Assembly (NCBI GenBank): GCA_025642065.1
Contig: JAODUP010000006.1
Coordinates: forward strand, 248,001-312,000
Source: Paralvinella palmiformis
Lineage: Eukaryota > Annelida > Polychaeta > Terebellida > Alvinellidae
DNA length: 64,000 bases
Direction: 5' to 3'
Shown here: positions 55,501-64,000 of the stretch, piece after piece
How positions within the stretch are numbered: position 1 is the stretch's first letter
Layout: the number at the start of each line of letters is the position of its first letter
Position numbers and translations under genes: made by a program
Notes under the pieces: generated by a model
Database searches by the model: none
What the model was told of the DNA's origin: nothing
The model's input: the letters and a program-made list of their open reading frames with translations, nothing else

Positions 55501-56927
55501 AAAAAAATTATCCAGAAATTAATTTACTATTTTTACAATGTTAACACTTACATGTGGTGTTACCAATATACTGGAACCCTAATGATCTAGAGCTTTGGTT
55601 CCTTATATATATATATATATATCAGATCTCCACACAGACTGTGGCACCCCAAGTGAGCATTTAACTAATTAAAGGTCTGGAAACCATGATCTCCACCCCC
55701 CACTGTGACACCACCACATAGCATACCTGTAATCTATATAGAGATATTGCCATTTTAGGAATTAATTAATTTATCATCTCACCTAGAATGCCAGTCTGGA
55801 GCCAAAACTTGCCCCTCCTTTCCTAAAACTGTGACTACTATAGCATTTCCCCAGACCTAACTGTTTAATAACCATTTGAGCGATTTTGTAAATTTACCAT
55901 GTGTCATTGGTTGTGAAAGTAAATACAGGATCTGACCCCTGCTGGGCAGAGCTAAGCAAATACATTTGCTTCAAGGCTCCTACTGGACAATGGAATATAA
56001 ACACATCTTTGGTGATTAGAAAATATACTCTTAGTCTTACATGAGGATCCACCACTTGATATAATCAAATACCTCTTTAGCTAAAAGCGCCTTGTGATTA
56101 GGCTTGTGCTAATTTTACTGCGTTAACACTTACATGTGGTGGAACCAAATTGATCCTGAACTTTGGTTCCTTATATATATATATATATATATCAGATATG
56201 CACACTGATTGTGGCACTGGAATTGACTAAATGGAATTGACCCCATGTCTGTTTTGTGTAGTATACTGTTATTTGTGTGCTTAATATAGATAACAAATGT
56301 TTAATTTACATTTAGTTTGTTTATTTAATCAAGTAGTGGTGAATTGTGCCAAAAAATTAGTTAAACCTGCCAACCCTGTTTTGCAATATGACATCATATG
56401 ATGCAATCTTATAAATGAGAGAGTTGCAAGCTTGATTAGACTGTTGCTCCTTAATTTTGTGCTTGAATAAACAAACAGACGAATATTTATTAAAAAATCA
56501 TTGGTTGCTTTATTTTATTTCACATGATTATTTAATGAGTGAAAATGGGCTAACTTTTTTGTACATCAACTTGAAACCAGGTTAATCTGACAGACTACAA
56601 ATAGTAGAATAGGCTAGCCAAGGTAACAATGACGTCAATGTTGAATTATAAATAGATCAGAATTATACTAATTGTCTAATACTTATAGAATAGCTCACAA
56701 AATGTGACAAAGCAAAGGTAAACAAAATTTACTCTGAATAAACAAATTAGTAGTGCAAATATAAGTCAAACCTTTTTAAAGTGGCCTCGTGACATAATAT
56801 CAGCGATCGATTTTGCAGCATCATTCTTCTCGGCAACATTCAGAACTCGACCCATATTTGCGGAGCCCTTCTGCACAGCTCGAGCGATATTACAGGTAGA
56901 TATTAATCGAACGTGTAATAACACCAT
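24990..56927 (-). CDS. TOP3A: DNA topoisomerase III alpha (30 coding exons)
   Basis: Type IA topoisomerase that, in animals, works with a BLM-type helicase and RMI proteins to dissolve double Holliday junctions, and decatenates mtDNA. Exons: 56772-56927 (nuclear start at 56855), 53538-53671, 52941-53016, 52091-52199, 49526-49577, 49315-49406, 47938-48108, 47718-47763, 46309-46363, 46070-46144, 45708-45888, 44025-44131, 42584-42694, 42082-42156, 41668-41718, 41470-41548, 40263-40376, 39451-39520, 39289-39317, 38905-38963, 38346-38409, 37825-37906, 37531-37630, 34382-34455, 32487-32563, 31892-32317, 31248-31467, 30110-30327, 29451-29528, 24990-25024. All phases agree. From Met at 56855 the protein is 1047 aa (human long form about 1001). 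Toprim domain contains DCDREGE at 116-122. Catalytic Tyr330 is in ISYPRTE. A C4 finger uses Cys622, 625, 644 and 650. Two GRF fingers span about 846-887 and 930-971, followed by a Gly-rich stretch. A CCHC knuckle ([14 protein letters not shown]) ends at 1043. Confidence 0.96.
25630..25877. mobile_element. Short foldback-type element rich in TTCCAGGAC
   Basis: TTTTCCAGGAC or its complement occurs at least five times in 250 bp, in both orientations. The ends are ATGGTTCC on the left and GGGAACCCTG on the right, which are near complements. This looks like a small non-autonomous DNA transposon. No ORF, no certain target duplication. Located in the last TOP3A intron. Confidence 0.5.
27230..29290 (-). 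mobile_element. LINE reverse-transcriptase fragment, split by the hAT-like element
   Basis: On the minus strand at 29245-29268 the translation reads FADDTNLF, the catalytic block of a non-LTR reverse transcriptase. After the hAT-like insertion (27894-29207) the frame resumes, with decay, as [20 protein letters not shown] and later [15 protein letters not shown] and [15 protein letters not shown], the usual C-terminal blocks. Stops and frameshifts make it inactive. It lies in the last TOP3A intron, in the same orientation as TOP3A. Confidence 0.75.
27894..29207. mobile_element. hAT-like non-autonomous DNA element, full copy with 8-bp target duplication
   Basis: 1314 bp bounded by inverted ends: CAGACATGAGGTCAATT on the left, and CAGACATGGGGTCAATT when the right end is reverse complemented. 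TCAAGAAC flanks both sides (27886-27893 and 29208-29215), a perfect 8-bp target duplication typical of hAT elements. Subterminal regions are built of AATTCCAATT-type repeats. The inside carries the same module twice, each with an (AT)n tract (28322-28350 and 28965-28993) beside a GGAACCAAA box and an ATCAGAT box. No transposase ORF is present. It is inserted in a LINE. Confidence 0.85.
30391..30421. repeat. (CA)n microsatellite
   Basis: About 15 CA units in TOP3A intron 27, 64 bases upstream of exon 28. Confidence 0.9.
32383..32440. repeat. (CA)n-(TA)n compound microsatellite
   Basis: A CA run followed by a TA run and another short CA run, between TOP3A exons 25 and 26. Confidence 0.9.
33895..34050 (+). 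pseudogene. Exon-like ORF antisense in a TOP3A intron, SAP-domain-like
   Basis: A 52-codon open stretch is bordered by an acceptor (tttatttacag at 33899) and a donor (ACA|GTGAGT at 34050). The peptide [20 protein letters not shown] continues [20 protein letters not shown] and [11 protein letters not shown]. The [19 protein letters not shown] part resembles a SAP DNA-binding helix pair, sometimes found in mobile-element ORFs. No partner exon was found and the strand is opposite to TOP3A, so it is probably a relic or captured exon. Confidence 0.3.
34765..36065. mobile_element. Long-inverted-repeat element with an internal tandem duplication
   Basis: About 220-250 bp at the left (34765-34985) recurs inverted at the right (35835-36065). 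Shared blocks include ACCAGCTGAAGGAAA, ATGTTTTCAGCCAT and GGATTCAACCCAATAAGA. The outer ends read like ATATACTCATGTATAAGTCG. Inside, two similar units of roughly 250 bp lie in tandem (about 35395-35640 and 35675-35880). The end sequence ATATACTCGCATAC also occurs near 35164, and a related scrap is at 50655-50715. The open frame over the inverted arms is unlikely to be coding. Located in a TOP3A intron. Confidence 0.65.
39549..39620. repeat. (TA)n-(CA)n-(CATA)n compound microsatellite
   Basis: Lies just upstream of TOP3A exon 18 (39520). Its six-frame translations (IYIYIY) are not genes. Confidence 0.9.
40437..40539. repeat. (GT)n microsatellite, interrupted
   Basis: About 100 bases of GT repeats with GCAT interruptions, followed by a GACAGACA stretch to about 40602. 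Confidence 0.9.
40981..41217 (+). mobile_element. tRNA-derived SINE, second family
   Basis: Begins GAGCTCTGGTGGCCTAGCAG with an A-box-like TGGCCTAGCAGC and a decayed B box (GGTCACAGGTT), then a unique body beginning CCTTGAGGACGTAAAACAC. The body also occurs at 13200-13385, which supports it as a repeat family. Located in a TOP3A intron. Confidence 0.7.
45369..45430. repeat. Tandem duplication of a 29-bp unit
   Basis: AAGATTTGGTTGCTAAAGAT with its following nine bases (TGTATTTCT) occurs twice in direct succession. Confidence 0.85.
46817..46849. repeat. (AT)n microsatellite
   Basis: About 16 AT units in a TOP3A intron. Confidence 0.9.
49621..49663. repeat. (TA)n microsatellite upstream of TOP3A exon 5
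   Basis: About 21 TA units, 44 bases before the exon 5 acceptor. Confidence 0.9.
50178..50401 (-). mobile_element. tRNA-derived SINE with 14-bp target duplication
   Basis: On the minus strand the head starts near 50387 with GGCGCCTCCATGGTCTAGCG (A-box like), followed by GTTCGAATCCCGGCG (B box), as in a tRNA gene. It ends in a (ATC)n tail at 50192-50211. CCTCAGAGTTAAAA occurs at 50178-50191 and 50388-50401 as target duplications. Located in a TOP3A intron. Confidence 0.85.
52010..52052. repeat. (TA)n microsatellite downstream of TOP3A exon 4
   Basis: About 21 TA units, 38 bases beyond the exon 4 donor. Confidence 0.9.
53672..56771. other. TOP3A intron 1
   Basis: 3.1 kb, mostly plain AT-rich sequence plus the third hAT-like copy at 55398-56251. 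No exon seen. Confidence 0.5.
55398..56251. mobile_element. hAT-like non-autonomous element, third copy
   Basis: 854 bp from CAGACATAGGGTCAATT to AATTGACCCCATGTCTG, the same inverted ends as the full copy. Two (AT)n tracts are at 55603-55621 and 56172-56191. It is shorter because much of the second module is missing. The 8-bp flanks do not match each other. Located in TOP3A intron 1. Confidence 0.75.
56856..56927 (-). CDS. TOP3A: Upstream-ATG extension of TOP3A: candidate mitochondrial presequence
   Basis: An ATG at 56927 is in frame with, and 24 codons before, the [11 protein letters not shown] start at 56855. The extension begins [10 protein letters not shown] and continues through [14 protein letters not shown]. 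It has two Arg, one Lys and one His, no acidic residue, and alternating hydrophobic residues, as expected of a mitochondrial targeting helix. A TAA lies in frame just upstream, so this is the first ATG of the reading frame. In human TOP3A, Met1 gives the mitochondrial form and Met26 the nuclear form. The spacing here is nearly the same (Met1 and Met25). Targeting itself is inferred. Confidence 0.75.
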
Positions 56928-57991
56928 AACAGTTATAATTCTTGATCGTGACCCTTGGTGTTATACATCCTATGATCCACTGCCAATAAAACACATTGTA
57001 ATCGTAATTAATAACAACACTAGCAGATTATGTTCGGAAATTGTTTTTCAAGGAACCGCCACAAGTGTATTTGCCATAAAATAGCTCTTTGTTAGGCTCT
57101 TACTATTTACCATTATAACAGGACCAAGAACTATTTACACAAGCTAGTGAAGATTATTATTCCCATCATTCATCTCAGTATTAGTCTATTCTTCATAAGA
57201 CTTACATTGTTTAGATGGATCTTTTTTATAAAAGAACTTTTCTTTATTACAATTTGATCCTACCAAGGTTATCATGACTAAACTAGACTCCAGACTCCCA
57301 ATTATTTATTGAACAGCAAATTTTGTATACAAGATATTCATCTTAATTATATTATACAGTTAAATAGATAATACATTTTTCAAATGTTCGTTTTATGTGG
57401 CATTCTCTGTGCACATAAGCTTTCATTATGCCGATAAGCCCTTCTCCCCTCCCCCCAGATATAGATACTCATCTAGATTAGATACTAGGCTCTAATTGTT
57501 TGTATTCAATCATAGATCTAGATATACAAGTTAAACAAAATGCTCTGTTAAAGGAATGATAAATGATTACGATTAGACCCGCTAAACTAGATCTTTAGTG
57601 ACTAGAGTGTCTAATCGTAATCAGGTATTTAGAGTCTAGACTCTACACTAGATAGCAAATGATCTTTCATTCTTTGACTTTGTAGAATCTAGATAGTTTA
57701 GCCAGGCACAGAGTCGTTGGTTATAGTTATAATGACCGAATTCAAACAATTAAAAACATGATTACAAAATAATTTATTAGCACAAAACATTAAGAATATT
57801 CTTAATAAGTACTATAATATGTACATAAATTAATATAGTTTTGCAATATACATTTCGTTTAATGACGTAAACTAAAGTCGTAAATAACGCAGTGACCGAA
57901 TGTGACCGACAGTAGTCGATGACTCGATCTACCTATACAGGCATTGTTAACTTATTTTGTTGTTAACCTGTTATTCAATAGAGATGTGAAA
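56928..57991. promoter_or_regulatory. TOP3A upstream region (putative promoter)
   Basis: About 1 kb of AT-rich sequence upstream of the first TOP3A ATG with no coding ORF. It includes several short CTAGAT-type stretches around 57470-57670. No TATA box, CpG island or core element could be assigned, so promoter function is inferred from position only. Confidence 0.3.
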
Positions 57992-58096
57992 ATGGTGGCT
58001 ATTAATCTGCTTAAACGGATAACAACCCAGTACCGCTCAAAAACTGCATCACTTTGGCTACTATGGGGAGAGAAGAGTTCATTATATAATCAGTAC
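57992..58096 (+). CDS. Possible first exon of an unidentified protein
   Basis: An ATG in a favourable context (gaaaATGg) opens 35 codons that end exactly at a good donor (TAC|GTAATC, phase 0). The peptide starts MVAINLLKRITTQYRSKTAS and continues LWLLWGEKSSLYNQY. It is basic, has no acidic residue before position 27, and looks like a mitochondrial presequence leading into a hydrophobic stretch. I do not recognise the family and found no matching downstream exon before 61205. It lies divergent from TOP3A. It may be a real 5' exon, a gene relic or chance. Confidence 0.25.
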
Positions 58097-58789
58097 GTAA
58101 TCCAGTTAAGCAATTGCCTTCACTTGACACTCGACTGACTAGTCTTGTCTCGAGTCTATCTAAATCTTCTAGATCTAATTTTACTAATCTAATACCTAAG
58201 GTATACATATTTAATATTAATTTACTATAGATATATAACAGTATGTAAAAATAATAGTATATTTATCATATTAGATTGATGCTAAAGTCATATTAATATT
58301 ACATCTAGAGTATTGTCATAGTGACCTACTCACATAGTCATAGAGATGATAGACTAGTATAACTATAAGTATAGATTTAATCATACTCATAGACCTACTA
58401 TCACATATTGTTAAGAATATTGTTATTGGTATAACCTTCATTCATATTTCGTGGTAGGGTATGATTAAAGAGAATAAAGTACTTTAAACATGAAGGAAAT
58501 TTATCGAATCGTGGGTGCCTCACTGTCCATATCATCTGAAAAAAAAGACTCGGTTTGCCCAGCATGTAACACTGACTTAAACGGCACACATCTGTAACAA
58601 TGACTTATCCAAGTGTTTTATGGCCAATTTCCCAAAATTATAATCGACCATATTAAATACAGGCCGTAATCTAAGTGTTTCATTATTTACAGAGTTCTGA
58701 GCATTATTCATGTTTCATGGTATATACTAGTCTTCTCTAATTCAGCAACTGCATCAGCAACATATTTTTGTATTTCCTATTTATTACAT

Positions 58790-59510
58790 AATAATAATAA
58801 TGTATATTAATAAAGCACCCTTAATAGCATTCAAAGGCACTGTACAAATAATATGTAATATAATAATACCCCAAATAATATGTCTGTAAAAACCCTGTAA
58901 TGATTTAAAAGATACTAATTATTTATCTGTGAAAGCAGCCTTGAATATGTGTTTTTAGAAGAGATTTTAAAGTTCCTACACTATCTAACAGGTAGCCAAT
59001 GTAGTTTTTGAAGAATTGGGGTGATATGATCATATTTTTTTTGTATTTGTCACTATGTGAGCTGCACTATTCTGAATTCTCTGAAGGCAATTGATGTCAT
59101 AATCAGATATGCCATATAACAGGGAGTTACTATAGTCTATACAAGATGTAACAAAGGCATGGACTACAATTACAAGTGCTTCTTGTGTCAAGAATACTTT
59201 TAAACAGTGGATGTTCTTAAGATGGCAGTAGGCAGCTCAGCATACTGATGTGACATGTTCATACATTGGTCAAAAATAACTCCTAGATTTTGTATCTTTA
59301 GGGGTAATCAAAGATGCACCCATCTGTAATTCTGGTGTCGTTAGGGATTTAACACAATGAGGTGATGCCAAATATATATTTGTTTTATTATCATTTAGTT
59401 TTAGAAATTTTTGAGTCATCAATGAATAAGAATATCGGCAGTTTATTTTGTAATGTATATAGAAGGATAAATGCAGCAGAACTACCAAATACACCACTTA
59501 ATTCCATGTT
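58790..59510 (-). mobile_element. LINE 3' end, second copy with internal deletion
   Basis: On the minus strand it matches the 6808-7510 copy from the CATCAGTATGCTGAGCTGCC block through the 3' UTR. It lacks about 250 bases that in the other copy encode the WNSLP region. It extends further upstream, with FLKLNDNKTNIYLASPHC matching the reverse-transcriptase LxLNxxKT block. Frames are broken. Confidence 0.7.
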
Positions 59511-59624
59511 AAGCTTAAATGTTCTACCCCACAGCTGAACAAAAAAAAACTTGAACAGTGTGCTTTCATGGGATAGGTCCATTGGCGGCATGTTAGGAAT
59601 GCTGAATTTATTTATTGAAAAATA

Positions 59625-59724
59625 TGTGTGTTTCTAATTCTGCTGTCGTGTGCACATATACGGATATTAGACAGGGTTGTGTGTTTCTAATTCTGCTGTC
59701 ATATATGGATATTAGACAGAGTTA
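59625..59724. repeat. Tandem duplication of a roughly 50-bp unit
   Basis: Two copies of a unit with TGTGTTTCTAATTCTGCTGT and ATGGATATTAGACAG-like blocks, the second slightly shorter. Confidence 0.8.
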
Positions 59725-61204
59725 GCAGGTTTTTTTAGACGTTATTAACACTGACTGTTATAGTACTAATACATAAACAACAATTGAGTTAATCCCCCTT
59801 GTAATAATTACCTAATACCCTTGTCTAGTTGACCCTCACTGATGAACACGTAGTTGCCTACATGCTCCACTGCTCGTACATTTTTTACCAATGTTGCTAC
59901 CAAGCTATCACCAGTTAATGGCTCAGTTGCCAGATCTGGACAAACATTCGCTGGGGGAACTGTCCCGACTTCCGGAAAGGTCAATCACTGGTGCTCCACC
60001 AGACACATGTCAAAAATAAAAAAACTTTTCTGAAACCGGTACCAATGGAAATTATGTCTGAATATATATGTTTGTACGACCCCTTGCTAAACTGCCATTT
60101 GGTTTGACAGACTGACGGATCAACAACACTGAAAAGGCCTTGTAATAATCTGCCAGTTACTGCCAATTATCAAAACTTGTTTGTGATTGATTATTGTTTT
60201 TAGAGTACCATTAAAGCTAATAGAAAATGTATTTCCTTTTTGTTTTAAGTGCATGTCATTGACGTTAACAGGCAATTAATAATTGTAAACAAACACAGTT
60301 GAACGCCATCTCTGGGATTTCCCATTGGCCTTGTATACTTTTCATGATAAACAGGGCTGCTGGAATACTAGTAAAACTCATGTTCATTCCCCATATCATG
60401 TATATGTGGAGCCAGTTTGGTAAGAAAAGGGTAGATATCTGCCTATATATTCTGTACAAGATCTAAATCGTAGGATTTGTGTGCTGTTTTCAAAGTCCCT
60501 CATTGCCCAACCTCACCGGATATGGTGAAAACAGTGGTGCACCTAGCGAACAGTTGGGAAAAGTGGTCTATTGGTGTAAGGCCCTCAGATCTTGTGTAGT
60601 GCCAATTAACTGTCAAGCTGCTATCATGTCCAGCTTCAATTGAGTAAATATTTAACAGTTATAAAGTTTTTATACAATGTAATGTTTAAACTAGTTTTTT
60701 TACAGTAAAAAAAACCCAACCCTGCTGCTTGAGAAATTTCATTTATCCCAGTGAACTCAACTGGCGTGTTAAGTTATGGAAAATTTATATTCCGGCAAAT
60801 GAAAACCCTGATAAACCTTTCAGCATTCCAAATTTACAGAGGTTTATAGTAGAGTTCAGATGTCTGTGTATATATTGTTTTTAATAGGTATTCCTAAAAC
60901 AATTCCAATGACAGTGGTCGGAGCACGTCACTTGAAACCTTGAGGTTATAGGCCCGACACTGAATCAAAATAAATCGGGTCAAGGAGAGCGGAAAGCTAA
61001 AACTATCTAGAGTATTAGGCAGCACAATCCATGTTACCGTTATCCCCACCATGTTGACCCATTACATGCTCACATTCAGAATTGGTTTTACAGGGTTACG
61101 AATAGAAGTCTGGTATAGCCTAGTAATTCCAGTAATGCAATGCACTATAAAGGTTTAGATACCTATATTTCTGGGGCGTTTTCTAGATTGTGTGATTATA
61201 TAAC

Positions 61205-61795
61205 ATGTCAGCCGTCTTTAACCGTGTTAGTTTTAGGTATTGATTTGCTTGTGAAGTTGAAATTTTAATGGCTCATCTACCAGTGTTGGACCATGTAGTA
61301 TATTTTGGTGGGAACTGCACTTTAGTCTGGGCTAATAAAGTGACATTTTACATGTTGTTGCCAGTGCTTGCAGCATATACACATTTTATATTAATGCAGT
61401 TTTGCTTTTTCAGCACATCAAAGTGTTCCCTGTCTACTAGCAGATGTTGGTGTAAGAACGTCCAAGATGACAGCAAACCAATCAGATATACTACTAGTGC
61501 AGCAAAGCAGTGGCAGTCAATAAAAACGTTTGAGATACCAGAGCACATGAAAAAGATGCCTCCTTATCAGCCATACTCTGTCATTCTCAGTGTTCTTGCC
61601 ATCCTGCTGTATTTTGGAGTGCTACGAGAAGAGAATGACATGGACGAGTTGCTTGGTTTGTCACTGTACGAGAGAATGCCTGGTCTTGAAGAAAAGAACA
61701 TTCGCATTGCTATAGATTATGAAAAGAGTTTAGGCAGAAGCACAACAGAGTTAGAGAGACGACTAGTGGATTTGGAACAAACAGGGAGTGGATGA
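61205..61795 (+). CDS. UQCC4: Mitochondrial complex III assembly factor, CCSMST1/UQCC4-like (2 exons)
   Basis: Exons 61205-61236 and 61414-61795 give 137 aa. Exon 1 encodes MSAVFNRVSF and ends AG|GTATTG; exon 2 follows a pyrimidine-rich CAG at 61413 in the correct phase. The joined N-terminus (MSAVFNRVSFSTSKCSLSTS) is rich in Ser and basic residues with no acidic residue, a typical mitochondrial presequence. Then come DDSKPIRYTTSAAKQW, one membrane helix at about residues 65-81 (YSVILSVLAILLYFGV), and LREENDMDELL. The human protein has the same order: a PI(E/Y)(F/Y) motif with Ser/Ala-rich stretch and Trp, one helix, then LREESEAD. The C-terminus, about 45 residues longer in aspect, is helical and charged. 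A contiguous ORF from 61268 would give a different N-terminus that runs through the intron; I consider it an artefact. UQCC4 assists cytochrome bc1 assembly in the inner membrane. Confidence 0.78.
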
Positions 61796-62009
61796 TCACT
61801 ACAGTTATAGAAATCTCCAGTCTGCATCTTCATTTATATGCAAGCTCTTGTGCCATCCGAAGTTAGTAGTTCATGCATCTTGAAAATGCTGTTGTGCCTT
61901 GTCCATCAACAAAGATATCATTTGCTATATATGAGTGTCTGTGTTAAATATTGAAGTGTTTGTAGACTGCTTGATGCACAACATGTATAAACAAGATGAA
62001 TTACGATGC

Positions 62010-62015
62010 AATAAA
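62010..62015 (+). other. Polyadenylation signal of the UQCC4-like gene
   Basis: AATAAA about 215 bases after the stop codon at 61795, followed by a T-rich stretch. Likely poly(A) signal for the plus-strand gene. Confidence 0.55.
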
Positions 62016-62670
62016 ACGGTACAAGTTTATTAAACCAGGCTTCCCATGTCAAGATGAAATCACAAGAAATGTTCACGCCAACAGAATTTACTGATAAAAC
62101 ACCTTGTCACACATTCATTTGTCCACAGTGAGCTACAACACAGGAGCATTGCTGTTGTAGTGCCAGACATTTAACAATACACTAATGAGGTAGATGTCAC
62201 ATTGGCAGCCAACTACTTATTGGTCGCTTAATACTTCCTCACAGTTTGGTCATTGTTCTAGAAGCTAAACCTGGCAGATGATTTATGGACAATTTGATTA
62301 TTTTCCCATTATTAAGAAGTGATAACCAAAAAGGATGTACACGAAATACAGGAGATGGCTGTTACACCACATCTATCGGCCTTGCCTTATTGCATCATTA
62401 CTACATAAAGTCGCACTTGGCCCTGCCACAAATAAAATGCTCCATAATTAAAATGCCACAGATTAAGATCAGTTCTGCACATACAGTCAACAAATACACG
62501 TACAGTACAAAAGAAAATCATCTCTCAGCGTATGTATTGGTGCCTTCTGTGTAAATAGTTCTCAAAACTCTGTATGCTGCCTCCAATGAAACGAAATCGG
62601 TATGGATTAAATCTCCTACAAAATGTTGTCACAATATCAGATTACAAGACTTTCATTGCCTACCCACTAC

Positions 62671-62676
62671 TTTATT
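62671..62676 (-). other. Candidate polyadenylation signal of histone H3.3
   Basis: AATAAA on the minus strand about 470 bases after the H3.3 stop. It fits a polyadenylated, replication-independent histone mRNA. Other hexamers further away cannot be excluded. Confidence 0.4.
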
Positions 62677-63145
62677 GGACTAAATACATGATATATAAAA
62701 TAACGACAATTATGATACTACACAAGTAGACACAGCCACACCACATCCAATCTAATGAATTTCGGATCAGGAACTACTTCGTAAATACTACCATCCAAGA
62801 CAAACTACAATAAAACATGATAAAAACGACAGCTTACTATACACCTGGAAATGATTAAATGAACCCATTAACTTTAAACACTGATAACGAGTGAACTAAA
62901 AGAACCACAATTTCGCATTGGAAATTTATACAATTGGCAACAATTACTTGACATTTCCAGCTATATAGTTTGCCAAAACGTTATGTTGTAGATGAACTCT
63001 CAATAAAATGTGTCGAAAAGGATGACTATATGAACAGTGGAACATTTTCTTCCATGACAGGACACCAACACGCAAGACAAACACAAATATCCATAGTAAA
63101 TAAGCAGAATGTCCTGAAACAATTGATGAGTAATCCCTGGTTTGT

Positions 63146-63729
<584 letters not shown>

Positions 63730-64000
63730 TTACTCCAATTCCTTGAATAAATAATTACATGTTAGTACTGAATGGAAATAAAGAAGGCAAACACCTATAA
63801 CACAATCATTGTAATAATTCACCGCGTACATCAATACTTAACCAGCCGATCACATTTCTCCGAGTAAACTAATGGGAAAAACTTAAAATTGGGGACAGAG
63901 ATATCGAAATATCAGTTTTCCTGGTTATTACATCACGTCAACAAATGAAAAACATGTACAGATAGTTGATTCTGTTAGACTGACTATGTGTGTCTTGCTA

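Larger units (their letters stand above)
58097..61204. other. Intergenic region with LINE remnant
   Basis: Contains the LINE 3' end on the minus strand (58790-59510), a tandem duplication near 59625, and otherwise unassigned AT-rich sequence. No convincing exon was found to follow the candidate exon at 57992-58096. Confidence 0.45.

Noticed and set aside
61268..61795. 175-aa ORF starting MAHLPVLDHVV as the true protein
   Set aside because: Its first 48 codons lie in a likely intron. The spliced start at 61205 gives a family-like mitochondrial N-terminus in the correct phase.

Overview
This is a eukaryotic, animal nuclear DNA window: AT-rich, intron-dense, with GT-AG introns and many (AT)n and (AC)n microsatellites. 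The gene content is metazoan (Chibby, FAM227, topoisomerase III alpha with a GRF-type tail, histone H3.3). Small exons, the repeat mix and protein similarity levels suggest an invertebrate, perhaps a mollusc or other lophotrochozoan. That lineage is an inference, not something the sequence proves. No operons, CRISPR arrays, rRNA or tRNA genes were seen.

Layout. (1) 931-21079, minus: a 14-exon FAM227 gene, best matched to FAM227A, encoding about 585 aa with the family's FWW motif. (2) 22893-24188, plus: a 3-exon CBY1 (Chibby) gene of 125 aa. Its start faces the FAM227A start across 1.8 kb, the same head-to-head arrangement I recall for human FAM227A and CBY1. (3) 24990-56927, minus: TOP3A in 30 coding exons that join in one frame to 1047 aa, or 1071 aa from an upstream ATG that adds a mitochondrial-type presequence. 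It converges on CBY1. (4) 61205-61795, plus: a 2-exon gene for a small mitochondrial one-pass membrane protein of the CCSMST1/UQCC4 type. (5) 63146-63720, minus: histone H3.3 in two exons, convergent with gene 4. A possible orphan first exon lies at 57992-58096.

The introns and the 57-61 kb gap are filled with mobile-element debris. I see a hAT-like non-autonomous element with 17-bp terminal inverted repeats. One copy has a perfect 8-bp target duplication and sits inside a LINE. Its internal module carries an (AT)n tract at the same position in seven places. There are also LINE 3' ends, tRNA-derived SINEs (one with a 14-bp target duplication), a 0.9-kb element with GCCAC-rich ends, and a 1.3-kb element with long inverted ends.

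The genes do not form one pathway. CBY1 is a ciliary basal-body protein and FAM227A is its probable promoter partner. TOP3A decatenates DNA in nucleus and mitochondrion. UQCC4 acts in mitochondrial complex III assembly. H3.3 is the replacement histone. Exon borders were placed by eye from splice motifs, reading phase and remembered family sequence; no alignment was run.
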